Part shown: piece after piece, positions 51,870-59,625 of the stretch | Numbering within the stretch: the first letter of the stretch is position 1 | Layout: the number at the start of each line of letters is the position of its first letter | From: Marinobacter profundi | GTDB taxonomy: Bacteria > Pseudomonadota > Gammaproteobacteria > Pseudomonadales > Oleiphilaceae | Length of the DNA: 64,000 nt | Direction of reading: 5' to 3' | Assembly: GCF_002744715.1 (NCBI RefSeq) | Contig: NZ_KZ319372.1 | Span: 62,001 to 126,000, forward strand | Position numbers and translations under genes: made by a program | The notes under the pieces: generated by a model | The model's input: only the letters and a program-made list of their open reading frames with translations | Told to the model about the DNA's origin: nothing | The model's database searches: none

Positions 51870-52235
51870 ATGGTGATGTTGCGCGGTTTTCTGGTTTTGA
51901 CGGCGTTTTTTGTGATCGGTGAGGCGTTACGGGTGATGCTGGCGTTGCCGATCAGTGGTGGTGTGCTGGGCATGATCCTGCTGACGCTGCTGCTGATGGT
52001 GCGTGGTTCGATCAGTGACAGCCTGGCCAATGCCAGCCAGGCGCTGATTTCAGTGCTGGTGCTGCTGATCATGCCGGGGGTGGTGGGTGTGTTTTTCCAG
52101 GCCGATCAGTTCGCCTCCGAATGGCTGGCGATTGCGCTGGCCCTGTTGGCGGGTACCTTCCTCAGTGTGCTGACCACGCTGTGGGTCATGCAGCGGGCGG
52201 TGGCGGGGCGGCCAAAGGCGGGTACCGGTGAGTGA
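51870..52235 (+). CDS. lrgA: LrgA/CidA-family holin-like membrane protein
   Basis: 121 residues with four hydrophobic spans. LRGFLVLTAFFVIGEALRVMLALPISGGVLGMILLTLLLM and LLIMPGVVGVFFQ are typical of LrgA/CidA. The family affects murein hydrolase export or pyruvate/lactate-linked transport in other bacteria. Its last bases overlap lrgB. Confidence 0.88.
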   Translation: MVMLRGFLVLTAFFVIGEALRVMLALPISGGVLGMILLTLLLMVRGSISDSLANASQALISVLVLLIMPGVVGVFFQADQFASEWLAIALALLAGTFLSVLTTLWVMQRAVAGRPKAGTGE

Positions 52236-52950
52236 GCTGACGACGCGCTATCAGCTGCTGGCGGACCTGCTGGCGAGTAGCCCGGTGCTGGCTATTGCGC
52301 TGACCCTGGGAGCGTTTCTGGCGGGCAGCTGGCTGTTCCGGCGCCTCGGGCAGCCCATCTGGAGCCCGCCGGTCCTGCTGGCCGCAGTGTTGCTGAGCCT
52401 GGCTCTGGTGGTGCTTGCGGTGGATTTCCGCGACTACCGCAACGGCGCCCAGTGGCTGACGGTGCTGCTGGGCCCGGCGACGGTGGCCCTCGGGGTGCCG
52501 CTGTACCAGCAGATGCACCATATTCGTGCCCTGTGGCGTCCCATTCTTATTACCCTGCCCATTGCCGCAACCATGGCGGCGGTCTATGCCATTGTGATTG
52601 CCCGGCTGCTGGGCGCGTCCCCCGAGGTACTGGCCTCGCTGGCACCCAAATCGGTGACCGCGCCGATTGCCATCGGCATCACCGAGCAGCTGGGCGGGTC
52701 GGTGTCGCTGATGATGGGGGGCTTGCTGATCACCGGGGTGGTGGCCACCCTGTTTGTGGAGTTCATCGCCCGTCGCCTGGCGATCCGCGACGACCGCATC
52801 CTGGGCTTTGCCCTTGGCATCAACGGCCATGCCATCGGCACGGCCAAGGCGTTCGAGATCAGCCCGACGGCGGGTGCCTTTGCGTCCCTGGGCATGGGGC
52901 TGACGGGGGTGTTTACCGCACTGATTCTGCCCGTGGCGTTTCGCCTTTGA
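52228..52950 (+). CDS. lrgB: LrgB-family membrane protein
   Basis: 240 residues from GTG at 52228, overlapping lrgA by eight bases. Spans plus the LrgB motif GPATVALGVPLYQQMHHI, LAPKSVTAPIAIGITEQLGGSVSLMMGGLLITGV and FALGINGHAIGTAKAFEISPTAGAFASLGMGLTGV. Partner of LrgA. Confidence 0.9.
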   Translation: MSELTTRYQLLADLLASSPVLAIALTLGAFLAGSWLFRRLGQPIWSPPVLLAAVLLSLALVVLAVDFRDYRNGAQWLTVLLGPATVALGVPLYQQMHHIRALWRPILITLPIAATMAAVYAIVIARLLGASPEVLASLAPKSVTAPIAIGITEQLGGSVSLMMGGLLITGVVATLFVEFIARRLAIRDDRILGFALGINGHAIGTAKAFEISPTAGAFASLGMGLTGVFTALILPVAFRL

Positions 52951-52992
52951 TCCTGCCGGCCCTGAAACCGTTTTCTGTGACGGAGGCTTACT

Positions 52993-54312
52993 GTGTCTGA
53001 CCCACAACTTCCGAACTCTCTAACGAATCCTCAGCTGGGCCGACTGCAAGTTGATCACCTGCAAATCCTTCAGCAGCGTTACGAGCAGGCGATGGCTGCG
53101 CACGGCTATGACGCTCTGCTGATCAGCTCCGGGGCGGCGCCGTTGCGTTACGGCGATGATCAGGCCTGGCACTTCCAGGGCTACGGCCCCTTCCTGCACT
53201 GGACCGGCCTGGTGGGGCGAGAGCACTGCTGGTTGCTGGTCCGTCCCGGGCAGCGCCCGGTGCTCTGGCTCTATCAGCCGGTGGATTTCTGGCACGCCAC
53301 CTTGACCCTGGCGGACGAGCCCTGGCACGGGAGTGTCGATATGCGCACCGTGGATCAGCAACTGCCGGCGGACCTGCCCGGGTCGGGGCGGCAGGCGGTA
53401 ATCGGCGATCCGGCGGTCATTGCGGCGGTGGCAGGGGATCACAACCCGCAAGCCCTGTTGCCGGCCCTGGAGGAAACCCGGGTCCACAAGACCCCCTACG
53501 AGATTGCCTGTCTGACGCAAGCCAGTCGCGTCGCCCTGCAGGGCCATAATGCGGCGCGGGACGTCTTTCTGGCCGGTGGTAGTGAATTCGACATCAGCCT
53601 GGCCTACCAGCAGGCCACCGGGCAGCGGGAGGCAGATGCCCCGTATCACAGCATCATCGGGCTCAATGCGCACGCTGGCACGTTGCATTACCAGTACTAC
53701 GATACCGTTGCCCCGGCACGGCACCGCAGCCTGCTGATAGACGCCGGGGTAAGGTACCGCGGCTATGGCTCGGACATCACCCGCACCACCGCGGGACCGG
53801 GTGAGGGCCGCTTTGCGGCGCTGATCCACGGCCTTGATCATTTGCAGCAGCGACTGTGCGGAATGGTGGCGCCGGGGGTGAGCTACCCGGACCTGCACCA
53901 CCGCGCCCATCTCGGCCTGGCGGCCCTGCTCGGGGCGGCCGGCCTGGTCCGTGGCCTGGATGAAGACGCGATGGTTGCGCAGGGCATTACCCGGGCGTTC
54001 TTCCCCCATGGCGTTGGTCACTTTCTGGGGGTTCAGGTTCATGATGTGGCAGGCAAGCCGGCGCCGCCACCGGCGGATGCGCCTTTCCTGCGGCTAACGC
54101 GGACGCTGGAGCCGGGCATGGTGGTAACGATTGAGCCTGGCCTGTATTTCATTCCCTCGCTGCTGGAGCCCTTGCTGACGGGGCCGCTGGCTAAGCACCT
54201 GAATGCCGGGCTGATCCGTGAGTTGCAAGGCTGCGGCGGCATCCGCATTGAGGACAACGTGGTGGTGACAGCGGCAGGCGGGCGCAACCTGACCCGCGAG
54301 GCCGGCGGCTGA
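52993..54312 (+). CDS. pepQ: M24-family metallopeptidase, Xaa-Pro dipeptidase (PepQ-like)
   Basis: 439 residues from GTG at 52993 with GGAGG upstream. N-terminal domain (FLHWTGLVGREHCWLLVRPGQRPVLWLYQP) and a C-terminal pita-bread domain carrying the five metal ligands: Asp in LLIDAGVRY, Asp in GSDITRT, His in FFPHGVGHFLGVQVHD, Glu in VVTIEPGLYFI and Glu in GIRIEDNVVV. Length and ending match proteobacterial prolidases. It cleaves dipeptides with C-terminal proline. Confidence 0.91.
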   Translation: MSDPQLPNSLTNPQLGRLQVDHLQILQQRYEQAMAAHGYDALLISSGAAPLRYGDDQAWHFQGYGPFLHWTGLVGREHCWLLVRPGQRPVLWLYQPVDFWHATLTLADEPWHGSVDMRTVDQQLPADLPGSGRQAVIGDPAVIAAVAGDHNPQALLPALEETRVHKTPYEIACLTQASRVALQGHNAARDVFLAGGSEFDISLAYQQATGQREADAPYHSIIGLNAHAGTLHYQYYDTVAPARHRSLLIDAGVRYRGYGSDITRTTAGPGEGRFAALIHGLDHLQQRLCGMVAPGVSYPDLHHRAHLGLAALLGAAGLVRGLDEDAMVAQGITRAFFPHGVGHFLGVQVHDVAGKPAPPPADAPFLRLTRTLEPGMVVTIEPGLYFIPSLLEPLLTGPLAKHLNAGLIRELQGCGGIRIEDNVVVTAAGGRNLTREAGG

Positions 54313-54372
54313 CAACGGACGACTTTCGGCCCGGTTGCACAAATTTAACGCAACGGGGTTGCATTTCTAGAT

Positions 54373-54391
54373 GGTAATGACAATAATTCCC
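54373..54391 (+). promoter_or_regulatory. Fur box upstream of bfd
   Basis: GGTAATGACAATAATTCCC agrees with the 19-base Fur consensus at 14 positions. It lies 30 bases before the bfd start. Iron-starvation induction of bfd through Fur is known in Pseudomonas. Confidence 0.7.
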
Positions 54392-54420
54392 ACTAAGTTC
54401 TTCAGGACGGTGGGATCGTT

Positions 54421-54627
54421 ATGTATGTATGCCTGTGCCACGGGGTAACCGACCGCGACATCCGCGAGGCGGCAGATAATGGCTGTTCTTCCATGCGCCA
54501 GCTCGGTAACGAGCTCGGGGTGGGTCGCCAGTGCGGGCGCTGTGCGTCCACCGCGCGGGAGATCCTGCGGGAAAGCCGGACTCCGGACTACCTGGCCCTG
54601 GCCAACATGCTCGCCCAACCCGCCTGA
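54421..54627 (+). CDS. bfd: bacterioferritin-associated ferredoxin Bfd
   Basis: 68 residues. The four [2Fe-2S] cysteines are C4 and C6 (MYVCLCHGVTDRDI) and C38 and C41 (VGRQCGRCASTARE). Reduced Bfd docks on bacterioferritin and releases stored iron. Fur box upstream, terminator downstream, and bfr as next gene. Confidence 0.95.
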   Translation: MYVCLCHGVTDRDIREAADNGCSSMRQLGNELGVGRQCGRCASTAREILRESRTPDYLALANMLAQPA

Positions 54628-54649
54628 CCTCACGCTCTGCCGTATCCCC

Positions 54650-54676
54650 AAAGCCGGCCGCACCGCCGGCTTTTCT
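54650..54676 (+). terminator. intrinsic terminator after bfd
   Basis: AAAGCCGGC, loop CGCACC, GCCGGCTTTT. This separates bfd from bfr, allowing opposite responses to iron. Confidence 0.85.
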
Positions 54677-54764
54677 GTACCGGATGTCCCCTCCGCAATT
54701 TTTTATTGGCCGGTAAGCAGCTATCCTTGTTCTCTGAACACACTCGTCATCAGGGAGCGCTGCT

Positions 54765-55241
54765 ATGAAAGGCGACAAGAAGGTTATCCAGTATCTCAAC
54801 AAGGTCCTCGGCAACGAGCTGACCGCCATCAACCAGTATTTCCTGCATTCCCGCATGTACAAGGACTGGGGGATCACCAAGCTGGCCGCCAAGGAATACG
54901 AAGAGTCCATTGATGAGATGAAGCACGCCGACCAGCTCATCGAACGTATCCTGTTCCTGGAAGGCTTGCCCAACCTGCAGGACCTCAACAAGCTGCTGAT
55001 CGGTGAAAACGTCGAGGAAATGCTGTCCTGCGATCTCAAGCTGGAGATGACGGCCCACGCCGACCTCAAGGAAGCCATCCTCTATTGCGAGGAAGTGCAG
55101 GACTTCACCAGCCGGGAGCTGTTCCGCAGCATTCTGGACAGCGAGGAAGAGCACATCGACTGGCTGGAAACCCAGCTGGAGATGATCGGCCAGATGGGTA
55201 TCCAGAACTATATCCAGCTTCAGTCAGCCGCCGCGGAGTAA
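54765..55241 (+). CDS. bfr: bacterioferritin (heme-binding subunit)
   Basis: 158 residues. Ferroxidase ligands E18, E51 and H54 and later E/H pairs are in place ([40 protein letters not shown]). M52 is the inter-subunit heme ligand, so this is the heme-binding type. It stores iron as a 24-mer shell in the cytoplasm. Confidence 0.95.
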   Translation: MKGDKKVIQYLNKVLGNELTAINQYFLHSRMYKDWGITKLAAKEYEESIDEMKHADQLIERILFLEGLPNLQDLNKLLIGENVEEMLSCDLKLEMTAHADLKEAILYCEEVQDFTSRELFRSILDSEEEHIDWLETQLEMIGQMGIQNYIQLQSAAAE

Positions 55242-55250
55242 GCCAGTACA

Positions 55251-56603
55251 ATGGATCTGTCCTGTTTTAAAGCCTACGACCTGCGGGGCCGCGTGCCGGA
55301 GCAGCTCAATCCCGAACTGGCTGAAAAGATCGGCCGCGCCTATGTGGACGTTACCGGTGCCCGCAAGGTCATCGTGGGTTACGACATCCGCCTCTCCAGC
55401 CCGGAGATTGCCGAAGCGCTCAGCGCGGGGCTGATGGCGGCCGGCGCTGATGTATTTGACATTGGCCTGTGCGGTACCGAGCAGGTGTACTTTGCTACCA
55501 GCCACTACGGCATGGACGGTGGCATCATGGTGACCGCCAGCCACAACCCGAAAGACCACAACGGCATGAAGATGGTGGGCCCCGAGTCCCGGCCGATCAG
55601 CTCCGATAACGGGCTGAACGACATCCGGGACCGGGTACTGCAGCCGTTTACTGACGCCCCGCTGCGCGGCCGCCGTGAGTCGCTGGCAGTGGCGGCAGCC
55701 TATGTCGATCACCTGCTGGGCTATGTTGATGTGGCAACGCTCAAGCCGATGAAGATTGTGGTCAATGCCGGCAACGGCGGCGCCGGCCTGGTGATTGATG
55801 ACCTGGAGCCTTTGTTGCCGTTCAGTTTTATCAAGGTTCATCACCGGCCCGACGGTAACTTCCCCAACGGAGTCCCCAACCCGATTCTGAAGGAGAATCA
55901 GGCGGTGACCGCCGATGCAGTGGTGGAACACCAGGCTGCCATGGGGATTGCCTGGGACGGCGATTATGACCGTTGTTTCTTCTTTGATGAGAATGGCCGC
56001 TTTATCGAGGGCTATTACATTGTCGGGTTGCTGGCAGACCAGTTCCTGCGCAAGGCCGGCGGCGGCAAGATCATCCATGACCCGCGGCTGACCTGGAACA
56101 CCATCGACCTGGCGCAGGCGGCGGGCGGCAAGGCCATCGAAAGCAAGACCGGCCATGCCTTTATCAAGCAGCGGATGCGGGATGAGGATGCCCTGTACGG
56201 CGGCGAGATGAGTGCCCACCACTACTTCCGTGATTTTGCCTACTGCGACAGTGGGATGATTCCCTGGTTGCTGGTGGCGGAGCGGCTGTGCCAGTCCGGC
56301 CAGACATTGTCGTCACTGATTGACGCCCGCATCGAGTCCTATCCCGCCAGTGGCGAAATCAACCGCACCATTGACGATCCCCGCAAGGTGATCGCCGCAA
56401 TTGAAGCCAAATACAGCATCGGCGCCAAAAGCGTCAGCCATGTGGATGGGGTGAGCATCGAGTTCGACGACTGGCGGTTCAACCTGCGGATGTCCAACAC
56501 CGAGCCGGTGGTACGGCTGAATGTGGAATCCCGGGGGGATATACCGTTGATGAACGAGAAAACCGAAGAACTGCTGGCGGAAATGGAGCGGTTGAATAAG
56601 TAG
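55251..56603 (+). CDS. phosphomannomutase/phosphoglucomutase
   Basis: 450 residues, nine bases after bfr. Active-site phosphoserine S97 in TASHNPKDHNGMKMV, metal loop WDGDYDRCFFFDENG, sugar loop GGEMSAHHYFRDFAYCDSGMIPWL and phosphate loop RMSNTEPVVRLNVE are all present. Resembles ManB/CpsG type enzymes that feed GDP-mannose and exopolysaccharide or LPS synthesis. Confidence 0.92.
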   Translation: MDLSCFKAYDLRGRVPEQLNPELAEKIGRAYVDVTGARKVIVGYDIRLSSPEIAEALSAGLMAAGADVFDIGLCGTEQVYFATSHYGMDGGIMVTASHNPKDHNGMKMVGPESRPISSDNGLNDIRDRVLQPFTDAPLRGRRESLAVAAAYVDHLLGYVDVATLKPMKIVVNAGNGGAGLVIDDLEPLLPFSFIKVHHRPDGNFPNGVPNPILKENQAVTADAVVEHQAAMGIAWDGDYDRCFFFDENGRFIEGYYIVGLLADQFLRKAGGGKIIHDPRLTWNTIDLAQAAGGKAIESKTGHAFIKQRMRDEDALYGGEMSAHHYFRDFAYCDSGMIPWLLVAERLCQSGQTLSSLIDARIESYPASGEINRTIDDPRKVIAAIEAKYSIGAKSVSHVDGVSIEFDDWRFNLRMSNTEPVVRLNVESRGDIPLMNEKTEELLAEMERLNK

Positions 56604-56629
56604 CAGAATGGTTTGGATCAGGAGGGGAG

Positions 56630-56653
56630 GGGGACAGGCTTAAGCCAGTCCCC
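56630..56653. repeat. REP-like palindrome, copy 1
   Basis: 24-base palindrome with arms GGGGACAGGCTT and AAGCCAGTCCCC; one mismatch in the right arm. Located between the convergent phosphomannomutase and pldA genes. Confidence 0.85.
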
Positions 56654-56671
56654 CTATACACAGGTCAGAAA

Positions 56672-56695
56672 GGGGACAGGCTTAAGCCTGTCCCC
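56672..56695. repeat. REP-like palindrome, copy 2
   Basis: Perfect 24-base palindrome, arms GGGGACAGGCTT and AAGCCTGTCCCC. A right-arm half copy (CGCCTGTCCCC) follows at about 56710-56720. Confidence 0.88.
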
Positions 56696-56733
56696 ATATG
56701 TCCACCTACGCCTGTCCCCCTGCACCTGTTGAC

Positions 56734-57861
56734 CTAGAGCCAGTCGTTCAGCATCACGCCAATGCCAAAGCGGTGAACGCGCTTGTTGTAGTCGATCAGG
56801 CTTTCTGCGTAGCCGTTGTAGTACTGGATAAATCCCTTCAGGCGCCCGCCCATCGGGAAGCTGTAACCCAGTTCAAAGGACGTCTTGTTGTCTTCGGAAC
56901 GGAAATTGTTGCGCAGTTTCAGGGACAGCGTCTTGTCCTCGCTCAGCTTGTAAACGCCAATGAAATCGGCATAGCCCACATAGCGGTCCAGGTCGGCGTT
57001 GTCGTCACTGTCGGAGCCTTCCGGCAGTCGATACCAGGGTTGCACCATGAAAAGCCAGCGGTCATAGCTGTATCCGGCGCTGCCAATGATGCGGTTCCAG
57101 CTGCGGGAGCGCGGCTCGCTCTGGCCATTGGACTGGTGACTGAAGCCGAGCGTGACGCCATTAAGGGTGCCCGGGCCCAGTTTCCAGTCGGTCCGGTAAC
57201 GGACAAAGAGCTCCGGTTCGTAATTGGTTTCCCGGAACGGTGCCGATTCGGCGCGGTTGTAGACCTGCCAGAAGGAGGCCTGGGTGTAGCCGAACCAGAG
57301 GGTGGTGCGGTCGTCGAGCAGGCCGGTCAGCAGCGGCACCTTGAAGCTGATCTGATACTTGGCTTCCTTGTTGTCGAGGTCGTAATCGTAACCGGTGCTG
57401 CCCAGTCGCGGGCTGGTCGGCTGCTGATTGGGGCTGGATACCCAGGTAAATGGCAGGATATAGGTGGGCCGGTGGCTGACAAAGGCTCCGGAGAACGAGA
57501 AGATGGCTTTCTCCGCGGCCACGTAGCGATCGATGACTGCATCCATTACGCCACTGTCGTCTTGGTCACCGACTGCGGCTGCGGTATCGCCGGTATCGGT
57601 ATCCAGCGCCGCATCCGGGTCGAGCCGGTCGGTGAGCTGCTCGGCCGCCTCGATCTCCGCGTCACTGGCCTGCTCGCGGGCCGCTTGCGGGTTATTCTGC
57701 TCGTCGTAGCAGGCAAGGCGCGCGACGCCGTTCTGGATTACCGCGCAGTCACGCAACTCACGGCTGGTGGTTTCCGCCGGATCCGGGCTGGCCTGCGCAA
57801 GTGTCGTGGCCGGGGCCAGGCCAGTCAGCAGCAGCAAGGGCAGAACTGACAATCGGTTCAT
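56734..57861 (-). CDS. pldA: outer-membrane phospholipase A (OMPLA)
   Basis: 375 residues: signal peptide (MNRLSVLPLLLLTGLAPATTLAQ), an Asp/Ala-rich stretch of about 80 residues, then a 12-strand beta barrel. The catalytic triad is H242 and S244 in SHQSNGQSEPRSRSWNR plus N256. It hydrolyses phospholipids that reach the outer leaflet. The acidic linker after the signal is longer than in E. coli OMPLA. Confidence 0.92.
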   Translation of the reverse strand: MNRLSVLPLLLLTGLAPATTLAQASPDPAETTSRELRDCAVIQNGVARLACYDEQNNPQAAREQASDAEIEAAEQLTDRLDPDAALDTDTGDTAAAVGDQDDSGVMDAVIDRYVAAEKAIFSFSGAFVSHRPTYILPFTWVSSPNQQPTSPRLGSTGYDYDLDNKEAKYQISFKVPLLTGLLDDRTTLWFGYTQASFWQVYNRAESAPFRETNYEPELFVRYRTDWKLGPGTLNGVTLGFSHQSNGQSEPRSRSWNRIIGSAGYSYDRWLFMVQPWYRLPEGSDSDDNADLDRYVGYADFIGVYKLSEDKTLSLKLRNNFRSEDNKTSFELGYSFPMGGRLKGFIQYYNGYAESLIDYNKRVHRFGIGVMLNDWL

Positions 57862-57936
57862 TTTTGCACCTGTTTTCGTGCCTGTGTTTTTTACTGAAGT
57901 TTCGCGCTGTTGTTTCGCACTGATGTCTCGCCGGGT

Positions 57937-58272
57937 CTAGCCCGCGTTCATGCTGAGCCAGGTGTTGGCGATGCCATAAACCCATACGCCCAGCAGGGTG
58001 ACTGCCAGCAGCCCGAACACCAGTTTGTGACGGGTTGCTTTGCCGGCTTCCGCCGCCACCACCCAGCGCAGGTACATCAGCCCGATAAAACTCAGAAATA
58101 CCGCCAGGCTGGCGGCGGCGGGGATGATCAGCCAGGCTGGATTCAGCGTGCCACCGTCACTGCTCCTGCCCAGAATGGCCATGGAGCCAAGCAGGATGGC
58201 AAGGGCGATGAACTCCGTGGCCAGCAGGCGCTTGCGCCAGGGATGGGGTGTCGTTGACGGATTCGGTAACAT
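57937..58272 (-). CDS. small membrane protein of unknown function
   Basis: 111 residues with three hydrophobic spans (about 15-34, 46-68, 84-105) and GGAG eight bases before the ATG. I do not recognise the family. It lies 75 bases upstream of pldA on the same strand and is divergent from the cytochrome gene. Confidence 0.7.
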   Translation of the reverse strand: MLPNPSTTPHPWRKRLLATEFIALAILLGSMAILGRSSDGGTLNPAWLIIPAAASLAVFLSFIGLMYLRWVVAAEAGKATRHKLVFGLLAVTLLGVWVYGIANTWLSMNAG

Positions 58273-58427
58273 GGGTCAGGGCTCCGCAGTGGGCAGGGAA
58301 TGGCGCTATGGTAACGGTTTACCATTGCCGGCGTTACCCCGGCTGGAAAAGTTCACCAAATGGCAATTATTTGGCCGAAATCAAGTGACGGGTCGAGCCA
58401 TTGGTTTTTTTGCAGTGCGCCACCCGC

Positions 58428-58433
58428 TATAAT
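58428..58433 (+). promoter_or_regulatory. -10 box of the cytochrome c5 gene
   Basis: A perfect TATAAT lies 42 bases before the GTG start. The -35 region is only a T-run, so an activator may be needed. Confidence 0.45.
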
Positions 58434-58475
58434 GCGGCGACTTAAAGATTATAACGCTCTGATGCGAGGTGCATT

Positions 58476-58895
58476 GTGAAGATGAAGAGAGTCCTGGCTG
58501 CTGTACTGCTTGGCTTCGGCCTGACGGCAGGTGCCGTAATGGCAAGTGTTGAAGACGAAATTCGTGCGCGCATTGCGCCGGTAGGCGAAGTCTGCCTGCA
58601 GGGCGAGGACTGTGGCCAGGAAGTGGCACCTGCCGCGGCCGCCAGCTCCGGCCCGCGTGCGGGTGACGAGGTTTATAATGCGGTTTGTATGGCTTGCCAC
58701 ACTACCGGCGCAGCCGGTGCCCCGGTGATCGGTGATTCCGGCGCCTGGTCTGCCCGTATCGACCAGGGCCTCGAAACCCTCGTAAGCCACGCCATCAACG
58801 GCTTCAATGCCATGCCGGCCAAGGGTGGCTGCGCCAGCTGCCCGGATGAAGAAATCCAGGCCGCGGTCGAATATATGGTTAATGAGAGTAAGTAA
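58476..58895 (+). CDS. cytochrome c5-family periplasmic c-type cytochrome
   Basis: 139 residues from GTG at 58476, six bases after GAGG; the ATG two codons on is an alternative. Signal peptide ends near VMAS. Heme motif CMACHTTGAAGAP, axial Met in GFNAMPAKGG and the c5-type extra pair CASC. It carries electrons in the periplasm, probably to a terminal oxidase. A strong terminator follows. Confidence 0.93.
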   Translation: MKMKRVLAAVLLGFGLTAGAVMASVEDEIRARIAPVGEVCLQGEDCGQEVAPAAAASSGPRAGDEVYNAVCMACHTTGAAGAPVIGDSGAWSARIDQGLETLVSHAINGFNAMPAKGGCASCPDEEIQAAVEYMVNESK

Positions 58896-58911
58896 GCCGA
58901 CACGGCTGTGA

Positions 58912-58941
58912 TGAAAAACCCCCGCACTGCGGGGGTTTTTC
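58912..58941 (+). terminator. intrinsic terminator of the cytochrome c5 gene
   Basis: AAAAACCCCCGCA, loop CT, GCGGGGGTTTTT: a long GC stem with a T-run 17 bases after the stop codon. Confidence 0.9.
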
Positions 58942-58947
58942 GTATCA

Positions 58948-58971
58948 GGGGACAGGCTTAAGCCTGTCCCC
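58948..58971. repeat. REP-like palindrome, copy 3
   Basis: Perfect 24-base palindrome, arms GGGGACAGGCTT and AAGCCTGTCCCC, directly after the cytochrome c5 terminator. Confidence 0.88.
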
Positions 58972-59001
58972 GAAGGGGACGCGCGGAGTTGGAGGTTAGC
59001 A

Positions 59002-59025
59002 GGGGACAGGCTTAAGCCTGTCCCC
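59002..59025. repeat. REP-like palindrome, copy 4
   Basis: Perfect 24-base palindrome identical to copies 2 and 3, 30 bases after copy 3 in the same orientation-neutral form. Confidence 0.88.
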
Positions 59026-59051
59026 GCCTGCAGTTGGCGCTTTCGGGGGAA

Positions 59052-59615
59052 TCATTGCCCGCCCGGGTCTGGTAGTGGTTGCCAGGTCACCGAGCCGGTC
59101 AGGCTGCTCGCAGTGCTGCTGTTTTCGAGCGCGACCGGGATGCGCCAGGTCACCGGTTTGCCGTCTGCACCGGCATGCCGGACGGCCTCGGCGACCCTGG
59201 AGTCAACCCAGCCGAAGCTGCCAGAGCCCGACACGGTTTGCCAGTGGCCGCGATCAGTCCCGGTGGGCTTGCCGGCCGCGGTAGCGGCAGCGTGCCAGCT
59301 GGGGCTATCGGTATGGGCTTCGACCCGGTCGCGCTGGAACCGCAAAAAAGGCCCGCCGTCGCTGCCGGGGACGTGCAGGGTTCCTGAGCCTTCATAGCGC
59401 AGCAGGAGGGCCGGCACCGGCGCGTCCAGAATGGTGAGGTGCAGCCCGCGGATATCCGCCGGGTCGGTAAGACTCGCCTTGACTACCCCCTGCGGCAGCG
59501 CCGACATGTCGGGGCCGCCGTGTGCAACGACGGCTCCGGGGCTGAGCAGCCCGAGCGTCGTTACCAGGCAGCCGATGGTGGCGAGCAGCCGGTCAGATGA
59601 TTTTTTCGCCGTCAT
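59052..59615 (-). CDS. secreted protein of unknown function, paired with the copper-radical oxidase
   Basis: 187 residues from the ATG at 59615 (MTAKKSSDRLLATIG), with GAGGAG six bases upstream. A signal peptide ends near PGAVVAHGG. The mature part is beta-rich: LLRYEGSGTLHVPGSDGGPFLRFQRD, SPSWHAAATAAG and WQTVSGSGSFGWVDSR. This pattern occurs in small secreted proteins of unknown role with His/Trp-rich ends. It follows the oxidase by ten bases, so a helper role (copper delivery or attachment) is possible but unproven. Confidence 0.75.
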   Translation of the reverse strand: MTAKKSSDRLLATIGCLVTTLGLLSPGAVVAHGGPDMSALPQGVVKASLTDPADIRGLHLTILDAPVPALLLRYEGSGTLHVPGSDGGPFLRFQRDRVEAHTDSPSWHAAATAAGKPTGTDRGHWQTVSGSGSFGWVDSRVAEAVRHAGADGKPVTWRIPVALENSSTASSLTGSVTWQPLPDPGGQ

Positions 59616-59625
59616 GCCTGTCTCC

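Noticed and set aside
56630..59025. CRISPR-like repeats
   Set aside because: The repeats are self-palindromic, occur in two separate pairs with unequal spacing and no spacer series, and no cas genes are present.
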